64,000 bases of DNA from Oidiodendron maius Zn (lineage: Eukaryota; Ascomycota; Leotiomycetes; Myxotrichaceae). Below are positions 32,575 through 44,967 of the stretch, in pieces. The position numbers and the translations under genes are program-made. The notes below the pieces were generated by a model. That model saw only the letters and a list, made by a program, of their open reading frames with translations. It did not search any database and was not told the origin of the DNA. Every line of letters begins with the position of its first letter. The stretch's first letter is position 1. Location of the stretch: positions 704,616-768,615 of the forward strand of contig KN832881.1 in the NCBI GenBank assembly GCA_000827325.1, given 5' to 3'.

Positions 32575-34784
32575 GTCGAATGACAGTGATGAAATTTGAT
32601 CAACTCTGAGAGTGAACAAAAAGATGGTGCTGATGGCAACACGGGGAGGAGAGTAGAGGCATGTTCATGACGACAGGTTTGGGCTTTCACGTGATACACT
32701 GCTTATTCAGCGAACGGTCTTAAAGGATCTGTGGGTTACCTCCGTCGCAGTTCTTCCATTGGATTCTGTCTCTCCTCTGTAATATTCTCTCCCTTTCTAC
32801 AAGGATATTTTCCATTTGTAGCTTGCCGCAGTGTTTCACAATACTATGTTTTCAAAGCTCGCTTTAGCTTGGGCCACTCTGTGCCTCAACATCCTTTCTG
32901 TATCTCTGCTCAGAGAATATAGCTCTCGATTCTAACATGAATCCAATATCACATTTTCACTGTGTTGCATCATATAATATGAAATGGCTTGCTAAGGGGT
33001 TTAATTGCAGTGGTTGATATTAACTTCAACCTATGGAACTGCTGTATGGCGCGCCTCAAATCTCTTCACCGGAAAATGCTTCCGGGCAGGTGGTCAAGCT
33101 CAGGCCGCATACTTAAGAATATATACAGTTATTTCCACGGGCATTAACTCTCCAGTTATAATTCGGCGTCACGTAAGAACAAAGAATCGCAAAAGCATGG
33201 TTGCGCCAAGTTGCCCTCTAAGGATAAACGACGCCAATACACTATCCAAGCCGGCTCATTTAACAGCAGGAAGCGACAATTTTTTCTACGTTCTCGCTAT
33301 CATTTCGGGAATCTTTGGGATTACTTCCACATGATACTCAACTTCTATTTAATAATTTTGCGTCTATAGTTGCTATCTCGGGCGTTGAGTTGCTTCTCAC
33401 TCGAGTGCCGAAGTTCGCAAGAAGAGATATGCCGTACCCGACATTGAGATAGAAGCTATTGGATACTCACTTCCCATCTGCTCTATGATTACAGGCTCAA
33501 AGGATCGCAGTACAGTAATCTTTAATGCTCTGCCATTCAGCCTCAAATCCTCTTGACAAGGGAATGCCCCGATGCGATGCGCCACGTCCGTATTGGTACG
33601 GGAGCTTGGACATGGTTTCTCTACACCCATGTGGCCAGCCCATGCGAAGATCACAATGCTATCTAGGAGAGACGATGCCACATCGAGATTCACGGCGACC
33701 CCATGACCATCCAGCTGTGCGCGCCGCTGCCAGTTCGTTGGAGAGAATATGACGTACCCAGAAGAGCGCCATCGGATTGCTGACGCAGGCGTGACACTGG
33801 GGTTTGGTTGGCGCCAGAACAGGCCGTCCCTCTAGCTTGCGGAGTAAAGCCAGGAGCTCTAGCTGGAGCTGTTGCGATTCCTCCCAGTGCCTAGCAGCTA
33901 GTCTCGCGGGCGGCAAATGACACTAGGCTCAGCAGCACCGCCCACGATGCCTGGGTGGAGGAGGAGATACTGAGAGCGCGGACGTCGCATTGTCCGCATC
34001 GGGGGCAAGCACTGCACACACAAGGCCCTGTGGTTGTAAAATAGAGTTAATTTACGTGGATTGCAGAAGGCTTCTAGAAGGCGGGTAGAAGACCTCAGCC
34101 CACGATAGCGCTGACAGGCCACCAGCCGGAAACCAATCCAGTGGCAGGAGTCGGGTGCTCCGTGCATCGACCTGATACAGGCGGGCATCTTTATTATTTC
34201 CTCCTTTTCGGTGCGTCCTGGGTCGTCATGCTTCTGCGCGCGTGAGCAGGCCTCTCTTCATCCACGCTGCGTCGCCATCATCCAGCCATTCCACCGCTAT
34301 CATCATCGTCGCCCCCGGCGTAAGTGTTCCTCTGCTCTCCTCTGCTCCCCGCTGCTCTTCTTGTCCCGTCCCACATAAGCGGCGCATCGATGGCGGCGGG
34401 TCGAGACGATAGCGCCATAGCCTGACTGACAACCTCCGCTGCAGACACGTCGCACGACCTTCTGGCACGACATTGCTAGCACCAAACAAAAGGCAGCTCG
34501 ACGATATCCCTACGCCAGCCTCCGTATCTGTACCAGTCGAAGGTCCCTCCCAAGACGGAAGGCGATCGGCGATAGATCTGCGCGCCCTCAACGCCCCTCC
34601 TATCCCACCACCCAATTTGGGAATAGCAACCACAGCAACTGACAACCTCCCCCGATTCTGCTGGCAGACCTGGCCCTTCTCCTGGCAGGCCCAGCGGCAC
34701 AACGGCCGACAGGCCGTGGAATATGCGCAGGATCATAAGAGGGGTGGCATCCGCTGAACATAAGATTACACATCCAGAGCCACC
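32575..34784. other. Divergent intergenic region
   Basis: About 2.2 kb between two divergently transcribed genes, so it holds both promoters. A TCACGTGA octamer occurs at 32687-32694, 113 bases before the TMBIM5-like start. Frames at 34226-34757 on both strands are not recognisable. The CT-rich sequence before 34785 may be leader. Confidence 0.5.
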
Positions 34785-37680
34785 ATGCGGCGGACTCGTG
34801 GAGGAGGAGGCGCCTCGCCGTTCAGGGCGAACGGTGCGGCCCCGATACCAGACTCATTATCCTTGATCCGATCCTTCAACGTTGAGACGAATCCGGCTCG
34901 CCCGGCACGGCCCTCTCCTCTGACAGCGTCGACAATCCCGGACATGCCACTCGACCTCGTCGATCGCATACGGTCGTTCCCCTTGTTCATATCAGCACCT
35001 GACTCGTTCCTGGCTGCTATCGGCAAGCATCTGCGGCCGCAGGTGCACTCTCCCCACGACCACATCCTCACGGAGGGAGACGATGCAAAAGCCATGTACT
35101 GGCTAGTGCGAGGCGCGGTGGCGGTCACCTCTCGAGATGGTGAGGCGACATATGCGGAACTGAAACCCGGAGCATTCTTTGGGGAAATTGGCATCCTCAT
35201 GGATGTGCCGAGGACGGCGACAATCGTTGCGAGGACGAAATGCCTACTGGTCGTGCTGAAGAAGGAGGACCTGAGAGCCGAGCTACCGGGTTTCCCTGAG
35301 ATGGAGAAGGCGATCATGGAAGAAGCGCAAGAGAGACTAACGATCTTGAATAAGAAGAGGAAGGAGAGCGGCTTTGGCCCAAAACTTGTATCGACCGCAC
35401 TGCCATCTCGAGGTGCGAAGCCGGTACGTGAAGGGACGGCGCGGGAAGCTGCGACAGGAGACAGGAGGGGTGATGCCAAGGTGGTTGGGAGCTCGGTCGT
35501 CAACACTAAGAAACGAAAATCGCCGAGTCCGCAGGTAATCGAGGACCCCGTTGCTGGCAGCGCGCTGGGAAGTGGTTTCGTCAACGTGCGGAAGACGCTG
35601 AAGGAGCTGCCTCTATTTGCAAATCTGCCACCCGATATCCTCCACTACCTTGGGTTAAGTGCGCAGCCAAAAACGTATCCTCCCTTCACTGATATTATTC
35701 TGCAAGGATCTCCTGGCAATGAAATCTACTTCATTGTTCGCGGTGAAGCGGAGGTCATCCACGAGATGCCCAATGTACAAGCGACGAACAACTCTCGACA
35801 AGCATCATACATCCGGCCGCGACTGAAACAAGGGCAGTACTTTGGGGAAGTGGCAAGTTTGGCCTTGGCTCCACGACGGACAGCTACAGTTAGGGCTATC
35901 ACCACAGTGGAGTGTTTGATGATTAGTGGCGATGTCCTCGACGGACTGTGGAAGCGCTGCTCTCCAGATATTCGAAGTCAAGTAGAAGCTACCGCTAAGC
36001 TACGAATTGGCCTTCCAGGAGACGAAGACATAACTATGGCAGATGCAGACGAACCATCTATCAATAACCTAGAAATCACAGATCGTGGCCCCCTCATGAC
36101 CCGTTCGTCACTGCCACAGGTCACACTGACGCCTTCAAAGTCAGCGAGCTTGCATAAGCCAAGTCGCACTGAGGACAAAGAAGTTATAGAGCCATTGGAC
36201 CCAGATCCTTTTCTCAGTGTCAACATGGATAACATGAAGGCCAGATCGGGTAGAAGAGGCTCTCTTGCGCCTCCGGTTCCAGAACCACCCGCGCCAGAGA
36301 GACCATCCCCTCCAGCGCAGACTAGGTCAAAAGCGAGGCCGAGATCGAGGTCACATACGCCAACAGTCGTAGTGGTAAATCATGCAGATCCGTCTCCAGA
36401 CTCAAGTTCTCGCCCCAAGCGACCAAAGACTTTCTCGAGGCATTCCGATCATGATACTAAGGGATCACTTCCGGACTCGATCCTGATCGCCATCTTTTCT
36501 TACCTTGATATCTACCAACTAATGCGTCTGCGGGCCGTTTGTTTTCGCTGGTCGAAAATTCTGACTGCTTCCCCAGACATCTGTCGGGATCTAGATCTCT
36601 CTCTGTACAATCGAAATGTTACCAACAAGGCCCTTACTGATTTCATCTGCCCCTTTGTCGGCAAACGAGCACAGACAGTAGACATTAGCAACTGTTTCCA
36701 TATTACAGATGATGGCTTTGCCGCGCTCTCCTCACAATGTGGTGCCAATGTGCACTCGTGGAAGATGAAGAGCGTGTGGGATATCACTGCCAATGCTATC
36801 TTGGAGATGGCCAACAATGCTAAACAGCTTGAGGAGATCGACTTGTCAAATTGTCGCAAAGTGTCCGACAACCTTTTGGCGCGCGTTGTAGGCTGGGTCA
36901 TCACCGAACCAAATGTCGCCCAAAACCACAATCGTCCCAAGCACCTACAGCAAAGTAACTTCCCGCCAGCAGGTACTGTTGTTGGATGTCAGAATCTTAA
37001 ACGTATCACACTGAGCTATTGCAAGCACGTAACTGATCGCTCAATGGCACATCTAGCCGTCCACGCTCATGCACGGTTACAGTCTCTTGACCTAACACGG
37101 TGCACGACCATCACAGACAGCGGATTTCAGCACTGGTCCATCTACAAGTTCGCAAAATTGGAGAGGCTGATCCTAGCCGACTGCACCTACTTGACGGATA
37201 ATGCAATTGTGTACTTGACAAATGCGGCCAAGGGCCTGAAGGAACTGGACCTTGTACGTCACAATTGCCCCTCATACTATCTCGAATTGGAACACTGACG
37301 TGTAGTTATTTAAGTCATTCTGCTGTGCCCTTTCCGATACTGCCACCGAAGTCCTGTCGCTCGGCTGCCCTCATCTCCGATCCCTTCGACTCTCTTTCTG
37401 TGGTAGTGCAGTATCGGATTCTTCTCTTCGAAGCATCGGCCTACACCTACTGGAACTGCGTGAATTGTCTGTGAGAGGGTGCGTTCGCGTCACTGGCGTC
37501 GGGGTTGAGGCTGTTGTGGAGGGCTGCAACCAGCTAGAGATGTTTGATGTCAGCCAATGCAAGAATCTGCAGCGCTGGTTGGATGGTGGCGGCGAGCAGC
37601 GCAGCCGCAGTGTCTATGGTAGGAGTAAGTTAAAGTTCGAGACGAGGAAGGTGAATGGAAAAACCGGGAGCTTGAGATGA
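34785..37680 (+). CDS. Dual cyclic-nucleotide-binding domain, F-box and leucine-rich-repeat protein
   Basis: Exons 34785-37253 and 37315-37680 give 944 residues. CACCATG is a good start context. The first cyclic-nucleotide-binding domain (about 63-180) has the phosphate-binding cassette FGEIGILMDVPRTAT; the second (about 270-406) has YFGEVASLALAPRRTAT. After a disordered, Ser/Pro-rich linker comes an F-box at about 559-605 (LPDSILIAIFSYLDIYQLMR, RAVCFRWSKI) and then AMN1/Grr1-like LRRs (LEEIDLSNCRKVSDN, LKRITLSYCKHVTD, LQSLDLTRCTTITD, LERLILADCTYLTD). The acceptor at 37314 keeps the LRR consensus LDLSFC; the one at 37305 would add three residues. F-box/LRR proteins act as SCF substrate receptors; a cyclic-nucleotide or ligand-gated ubiquitin ligase is a reasonable inference. 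Both cassettes keep the Glu and Arg that contact cAMP. Confidence 0.88.
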
Positions 37681-38167
37681 TTTGGATCAGTTGCGGAGTC
37701 ATTGCTAGGAGGACTGTGAGTACATACACGGACGGTAATTAAGTTCCATAGTGTGGATACAGGCTCCTACGGTACAAAATGGGCAGATACGTCCACGGAT
37801 GGTATAATATCTTTTGCATTTAGCGTCGGCAACAGCAGTGCCATGATTGTATGAAAGGGACGGCCACCTAAGCTACCTTAGCGTATTAGATTTAGTGCTT
37901 ATTGTGTGTCGACCTACCTGGACCAAGAAGGCCTGAATAGGGGTGTATTTCATGAATTACAATTTCTTATTGGACATAAGCGGCGTAGGAACTGCAGATA
38001 ATTCTGCACGGATCATAGATTGATGAGATGCACTAGAAAATCTCAGCCTTGCAGCTTAAGGCTCGCCTTGAGTTATCTCGGTTAGTCAGCACGGGTTCTA
38101 ACCACCAGACCTTCGAAAGTGAAGCAAATCATTCTACGTGCCACATTTACCTCGAAGCGCTTTCAAG
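37681..38167. other. Intergenic spacer
   Basis: Terminator of the preceding gene and promoter of cactin. No distinct element was recognised. Confidence 0.45.
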
Positions 38168-39972
38168 ATGGATCCAGGTAGGAGAGCTATGATAGAGGGT
38201 CGCAGATCTCCTTCTAGAAACATTACCTCTCCTCGTCAAGATCCCAGTAGCCGCATCTCCAAAACCTCACGCCCGATGCATGGAGGACGAACGCCTGATC
38301 TTCGACCGCCTCGCGGGAACACAACGATTGATGACGAGCAGACCATGAAATGGGTTTCAGAGGAAGATAACTTTGTTTTGAAACAGTCAAAGAAGAAGGC
38401 CGACATACGAGTTCGGGAAGGCAGGGCGAAGCCTATTGACTGGCTTGCTGTCATTTTGCGAGTTATCGACCCTGACCGAGATCTCCTTGACGACGATGAG
38501 GAGGACGTCCACCATGATGTAGTGGATCCAGAGGGCGTATTTGAAGGGCTTGATGATGCGCAATTGAAGGAACTGGAAACGGATATCACATCTTATATAT
38601 CTTTGGAAAAGAATAAGAAGAATCTGGATTACTGGAAGACCATGCTAATTATTTGCAACGATCGCCGAGAAAAGCTGAAGCCCCTCGGTCCTGAGGGGCG
38701 AGCTGTAAGCTCTGTTGCAGATGATGTGGATAGATTGTTGGGCCCGAAGACATATGAGCAGCTGGAGGCGTTGGAGAAGCAGATCAGAACGAAGCTAACG
38801 TCTAATGAGCCTATCGACGTGGACTACTGGGAGCAGCTCTTGCGAAGCCTACTCATTTGGAAAGCTAAAGCGAAGCTGAAGAAAGTCTATCAATCGGTAA
38901 TCGACAGCCGGCTGGAGGTCTTGCGGAAACAGCAGAAAGATGATGCCGAAGGCGTTCGTGCAAAATTTCAAGAACTCTTGGCGGGACCATCGCCAGTGGT
39001 GGAGGAGGGATCTGAACTCTCCGTCGATACGAATGCATCCCCAGCTGTCCGTATCCAACCACATTTGCCATACGCGCAAAAGTATGATCCCGAACCTCTT
39101 CTCAAGCTTCGGCCCGAGGACAAATCTGGCGATGTGATAGACGAATCAACATTTCTTCAAAACATAGTTTCAGAACGCCACAAGATATTGAAACTGGGAT
39201 ATATTCCTCTGCGCCAATCGGCCATGGCTAAAGTGCCTGCCCTTGCAGGAAACAAACCGCCCAACTCTCCGGTTAGCAGCAGCTCGGCGCCAGGCACACA
39301 ACGCTTTTCAAGCGTTGTACATGAGGACTTTTCCCAGGCGACTAAGGCACTATACGAGAGAGAAGTTGCTCGTGGAGTTGATGAGAATGAGGAGATTTTC
39401 ACTGGTGAAGAAGCTGTCACAGCTGCTCCCAAACCGCAGTGGGCGGATAAGTTCCGGCCTAGGAAACCACGCTACTTCAACCGTGTGCAGATGGGTTACG
39501 AATGGAATAAATACAACCAAACACATTACGATCATGATAATCCGCCGCCCAAAGTAGTTCAAGGCTACAAATTTAACATCTTCTACCCTGATCTCATTGA
39601 CAAATCTAAGGCTCCCACATTTCGAATTATGAGGGAGGGTGGCCGAAAACGAGGAGAGTCATTTGCGCCGGCTGGCGAAGAGGATACTTGCTTGATTCGT
39701 TTCATAGCGGGCCCGCCATACGAGGATATTGCTTTTCGCATCGTGGATAAAGAGTGGGATTATAGTGCGAAGAGAGATCGGGGTTTCCGAAGCAGTTTCG
39801 ACAAGGTGCGCTGATCCCCCAGACTGATCCCCATCCTTGCTCTTATAATCGTAGGCTAATTCTTTACTGCAGGGCATACTGCAATTACATTTCCAATATA
39901 AGAAGGTGAGTAAATTCCACTCAGTTGAGCCTCGCTCCGGTACTGACTTGTCAGGTTTACTACCGAAAATAA
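38168..39972 (+). CDS. Cactin homologue, spliceosome-associated protein
   Basis: Cactin associates with the spliceosome and is needed for accurate splicing of certain introns; it acts in the nucleus. Exons 38168-39805, 39873-39905 and 39955-39972 give 562 residues. The last two exons are only 33 and 18 bases long and encode GILQLHFQYKK and VYYRK, the conserved extreme C-terminus. The N-terminal 50 residues are basic and disordered. The mid domain runs about 65-270 (DNFVLKQSKKKADIRVREGR, AKPIDWLAV, LEKNKKNLDYWKTM). The C-terminal cactin domain runs about 425-562 (KPRYFNRVQMGYEWNKYNQ, DNPPPKVVQGYKFNIFYPDL, CLIRFIAGPPYEDIAFRIV). ATG at 38168 is the first ATG of the frame. Confidence 0.93.
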
Positions 39973-41078
39973 TGTGGACCAGCTTGTCGATGCCGGCTTC
40001 ATACCTTCGGTGTTAGGAATGCAGTTCTATTTGAGGTCGGCTGGATAGGATATGCTGCAGCTACTCGTGGAATCGATGCCCTAGGTCGAATGTTTTATAT
40101 GTCGCACGAACCGTCCACGTATCCCACTGCAATCCCACGTTGGGACCCTGTCCTAATGTGTGCGTGTGAGCAGGTAATTAGTACGGGAAGGTTGCACAGT
40201 GGGACGATACTCAACGCCTTACACATCTTTTGCTTATTTGCAATGATATAGAGCCTCTATCTATATGAGCCAGTGATGTCTGCATTCAGTGTCTCGTTTT
40301 GGGTGTACCCTGAAGTATGGCTACCTGCGGCTACACCTATCAGATCTGCTCCTGTTCACACGTCTCCATTATTCTGAGCCTTTGCTATGCACCAAATTGC
40401 TGGAGGATGCATGCCGGCACGATTTCCGTCCGTCCCGGCTGGCTGAGCTGACCGATGCGGTAAGAAGCGGGCGACTCCAGTCCTTCTAGTGCTTCTAGAA
40501 TACATGCACACAGGGTGAAGATAAGCCAATAGATACACATATAATACAAAAGCACTTACCAAGCCTAGTTGGGGCTTGCGGTGGAACATTCTTAGCCTGT
40601 GCAAGTCACATATTGACTCTCATACAATGTCGCCGCTGCGGTACTAGTGTCATGCAGTTTGCCGGCCTCGTACATGGCCAGACATGCGAATGGCAATCGT
40701 CGATACATGAGTGCCTCATTGTGCGAATGTATCCAACGATTGCTATCAGATCTTTCTAGGTAGTGGTTGGCTCTGCTCTAGAGCGTCCTGCTGTTCCCAT
40801 CCGACGCAAACGAGGCTTGCGTCACAGTCCACGGTCTGCTTGTATCCCCATGTGTTGTCAAGCCGTCGTGCATGATAGTCATTATGGCCCTGCCTGGTTA
40901 GATGCCATGCTTTTTCTCCTGTTGAATATCTAAACCGATGACCTTTCTTATTAGGAATCTCCGAGTCTATGTCACGGCCGTTTCACAATAACAGCAATCT
41001 AAATCAAAGCAGAGCTTCATCCTTTCGTTACAGCAGAGGTGTTGGATTGCAAGTCTGATCCCAGACAATTAAAAAATC
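39973..41078. other. Intergenic spacer
   Basis: About 1.1 kb without a recognisable gene, containing the cactin 3' region and the forkhead promoter. Small frames at 40289-40489 (+) and 40356-40604 (-) look spurious. Confidence 0.45.
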
Positions 41079-42555
41079 ATGAATTTTGGGCAATACCGGC
41101 GCTGTTCTGAAGTCCTTGGCCTTACCATGACTTTTCAGCACGATGGTAGCCAGGTCGTGTCATCGCAGTCAACTGACAATACACACTCGCTGGATGGCTT
41201 TGCACACCTTCCTTTAGAGAATGAGTTTCTGAGTTCCTGGCCATTGACGACCAATAACTACAAACCCGCTACTCCGATGCTAGGCGCCCAAGCTTCATCT
41301 GGATGGGTCAACCAGGCCTATGCACCATTGAAGTTTGAAGACGCCCATCTTGCTAATGATTGCGGTTACCACTATCAGTGCTCCGCTAATTTTACAAGAT
41401 ATCCTCAGCACGATCGTTCCTCTCAGGGCCACTCTTTCGACGGGATTCCTCGAAATTGGCAGTTGACGCGTGATGAAAGAACGCTCCAGGAGAGCACCGC
41501 TTCTCCACCAAATACATTTGATACTTCTCCTTATCTGAGTGGGCAGAGCGACGATGAAGCGTTTAATTTCCCTTCACTGGAACCTGCTCTCCTTTACGAA
41601 GGTCCAGATAGATCACGAGAGTTTGCTCAACTGAGTAAAATTAAAGGCTCGACGGTTGGGAACGATGCTCTGGGCCATACGAATATCAAATTTAACTATG
41701 CAGATCAAGCCAGGATCCATGCAGGTGAAGCTTCAAATGACAGCGGCGCCAGCTCCCCGGAGATGACTGCTATGGAATTGGATAATTTGGGCGCAAATGA
41801 ACCGTATGCCAAGCTGATATATCGAGCTCTCATGAGTGCGCCCAGTCATGCCATGGTCCTGCAAGAGATCTATCAATGGTTTCGAGATAACACAACAAAA
41901 GGAAATTCTGACACAAAAGGTTGGATGAACAGCATCCGGCACAACTTGTCAATGAACGCCGTAAGATGGCGTTATCCTCTATCACTCTTAAGCTAACAGT
42001 TTACAGGCATTTAGGAAGTCCGATCGAAAAGTTGGCGGTGACGAGCGCAAGAAATCTACAGAGTGGGTGTTGGAGGACTTTGCCGTGCGAGATGGTGTCC
42101 AATCCACGACGAGGTACCGCAAAGGCGCGGGCAGCAAAAGGGCCACGCGATCAGATAACCTAACACTGGCAAAACAGAGGTCAGGCCGGAAGGGTGGCCT
42201 CTGTGCAAGCAAACTCAAGCTACAGAGGCAAATGATCAAGGAAGACCCCGCCGATCGACGATCCACTCGAAGGGTTGATATTTCGAGACAGATGCAGTTG
42301 CACCCTAGTTCGCCGGCAGTAAAACAACAACGGCACAGGTCTCCATTAACACCACCAAATCTCGAGAGCGTCTCCAGCCCATACTTCTTTCCGAAAAGCG
42401 AGCCGCTCGACGTGCCGTTCGACGTGCCGTTCGAGGATATCTACGGCTTAGAGGATGTTAAAGGAGTCTACATCGATGATCACGGGGCGCTTTTCAGCAA
42501 GGGCCAACAATCTCCATTCAGCAGCAAACATCGTCTCCCTGCGAGTCAATATTGA
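41079..42555 (+). CDS. Forkhead-domain transcription factor
   Basis: Exons 41079-41960 and 42007-42555 (intron 46 nt with CTAAC branch site) give 476 residues. The winged-helix domain spans about 241-332: EPYAKLIYRALMSAPSHAMV, LQEIYQWFRDN, and the recognition-helix motif WMNSIRHNLSMNAAF, followed by STEWVLEDFA. The intron lies directly after NLSMNA, in the middle of the domain. The N-terminal 240 residues are Ser/Thr/Gln-rich. After the domain come basic stretches (KGAGSKRATRSD, RSGRKGG) that could be nuclear localisation signals. A 12-base direct repeat at about 42409-42432 encodes the doubled DVPFDVPF. The first Pro-Tyr of canonical forkheads is reduced to EPYAKL, as in several fungal members. 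Targets unknown. Confidence 0.88.
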
Positions 42556-44967
42556 ACGATCGGGCTGCAGGACTTGTACAGTGTGGGAGACTAGGGGATC
42601 TAAAGTGTATTTGCTTTTTCTTCCGGACTTAGCCAGTCAATGTGAATGTAGGATCTGGTGTGTGTAATGATCATGTCTAAGGGCTCTCTGGTTTTCTCGT
42701 TGCGGAGGAGGTGCGTTTTCGAGTGTCTTTCCTTTAAACGCAATGCAATGTGCTTAATTCAATCGTCCACAGGATACTTCCTAACGCTACTTGGTTTTGT
42801 ACCTGCAAGTGAGGTCTACTTCGAATATCAGATTGATGACTATCAAAGTTCTCTACAGCGCTCTTCCAAGCTGCCTAGTCCCCATCCACATGCCCTTCAA
42901 TGCCTCCCTTGTGAGACTGATATGGTCTCTAGGGTCATGGTTGTGAAGACATGCAGCCTTGCCCGCCGGCTATGTACATGGAACATTCAAACTCAGGACA
43001 TCCACCTTCTATATCCGGGCCCTCGGGAATGTGGAGAGATAGTGGTGCATATATCAGATCGGGGAAGCGTTTCCATGCGGCATTTGCCCGCTGGCACACG
43101 CATACTCGTTGCTTCTTCACGATGGGCGCTCCCGAATAAAGGGGACTGCATGCATTGTAGAGTGCATCATCGCCGTTGCACACTCTTACTCGATCGATTT
43201 CACCGATCGTTTGCTGCAGGTTCCAGCTTAATGCAAAGATGAATGGATGGCTGTCCTCACCCCTCATGAACTGTGAAGTACATATCCGAGCCAATCCAAT
43301 TTGATTCAACTTGGGTCGTCAACTACGGCGTACCATACGGCGTCATAATATGTGGATGGTTCTACGAACAGTGAAGTGGGTTGCTGTTCCTAGGATCCGA
43401 AAGGTATGTGAGAATTGGAATTTGGCCCCCGAATCAGTATCGGAAATGGGATCTTCCGCTCGCTCGTACTGCGAGAGAAATCTGGCTCCTTAGGTATCGG
43501 CGGCGGTCCAGACATCCCCTTCGTAAGATTGTCTTTGCATCTCCACGTCTAACCACTTCATAAGATAGTTAATGACTGTCTTTGTCTGTACTACATCTTG
43601 CGATCGTTGAGATACTGTAGTTCTTTCAACTCGACCCATCCCGAGTCTCGCAGCCTTGTGTATGCCCACCCTCCAGTGATCGGTGTCGGGGGCTTCGATT
43701 GCTTTGTGTTACCCCAACCGCATTCACCTGGCAAGCCAATCTGCGAAAGATCTTGAGTGCATTATCTGCCACCCTAGTCTGAGCTCTTGGCCTCTAAGCG
43801 GAAGCCTCAAGGCACGGCCCGTGTGCGAGGTCGATGTCAGGGGAGGCCGTTCGTCGACCTTTTCCCGGAATTTGTTTGTGCCATCCCTCTGTCGCTCTCA
43901 AGTGTGATATATCACATCTCGTATTCCCAACCAGGATGATGGTTATTGAGCTGATCTTCAACGCAGCGCAGCAGGCTGGCATCGATCTCCAGCAGCGCAC
44001 GAGTCCTATACGCAAGGCTGGAGGTGGGAAGGCGCACAAATGGTCGTTGTAAAAATCTGCTGTCCTCAGTGGACGGCACCCATCACGGAGATAGGGCCGT
44101 CGTCTCCTTGTGCCTTTCTCTTTGGGTCTGCACCATGGCCGTCATGCCTTATCGTACCATTCAAAGACATCTTCGGCAACGACGGCAGCTCTAGCAATGG
44201 GATATCATCAAAACTTAGCCGCATAGGTAGAATTACGTTAATATTATTCTGACACTTTTCATACTAGCTATTGACAGAGGCTTTCTCTTGTCACTGCCTG
44301 AAAAAATGATTTGATTTGCTTACTAGAAAAGTACCGTCCAGTACCTCGGCTGTATCTGTACCCGTCACTCTCCACCATTCCCTCTTATCCTGCGCAAACC
44401 GTTCATCAGAAGGCGCACCTCACCTCATCTTCGAGCCCTGTCGTTCTAATCAATCACCAAGTCGCACGGGAAATTTACTCCTCACGCCTCCAGCGAGGCT
44501 TTTGGAGACCCAGAGGGTCGGAAATAAAATTACGACGACCTCAAAAAGTTCCACCAATGGGAACTTCACCAGGGAGCTGTCAGCAAGGAACTCATACCGC
44601 GTACCTGAATTCCCACCCCTCAGCGAATAGCATCAGTTCCGTCCAGCAACCTGCAAGTGCGGGGCTGGGGGACTTTCAACCGAAATGCTCCAGGAGAGCT
44701 AAAGCCTGTGGAGAAGCTTGGGATAGCTGCTTCAATATGCCGCCAGCGGGGTTTTATCAGGTCTTCGTCATCTCTGTGGATGGCCTTACTGTCCGGAAAA
44801 TTACCCAAGTCGATGTCTTCTTACAGGCTGTAGCTCCCCGGTTTATCCTTGGACAGAGAAGATGTCTGCCTCCGTACAAAAGGACGTTGTAGAACTACCA
44901 AAATAATTTGTTTCCCCTGCCTCCTCCTTGACCCAAGAAAAAGCAATTGCAAACAAGTCCCATCAGG
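42556..44967. other. Gene-poor spacer
   Basis: About 2.4 kb. Frames such as 42658-43242 (194 codons, +) and 44311-44892 (193 codons, +) have no recognisable domain or consistent composition. The region would include the promoter of the polygalacturonase gene. Confidence 0.4.

Noticed and set aside
34766-35584. 272-codon antisense frame
   Set aside because: Lies wholly opposite the well-supported CNB domain of the F-box/LRR gene; a Ser-rich shadow frame.
42658-43242. 194-codon frame after the forkhead gene
   Set aside because: No domain, no similarity I can recall, irregular composition and no good promoter or splice context.
44311-44892. 193-codon frame upstream of the polygalacturonase
   Set aside because: Random-looking sequence overlapping another frame; no recognisable family.
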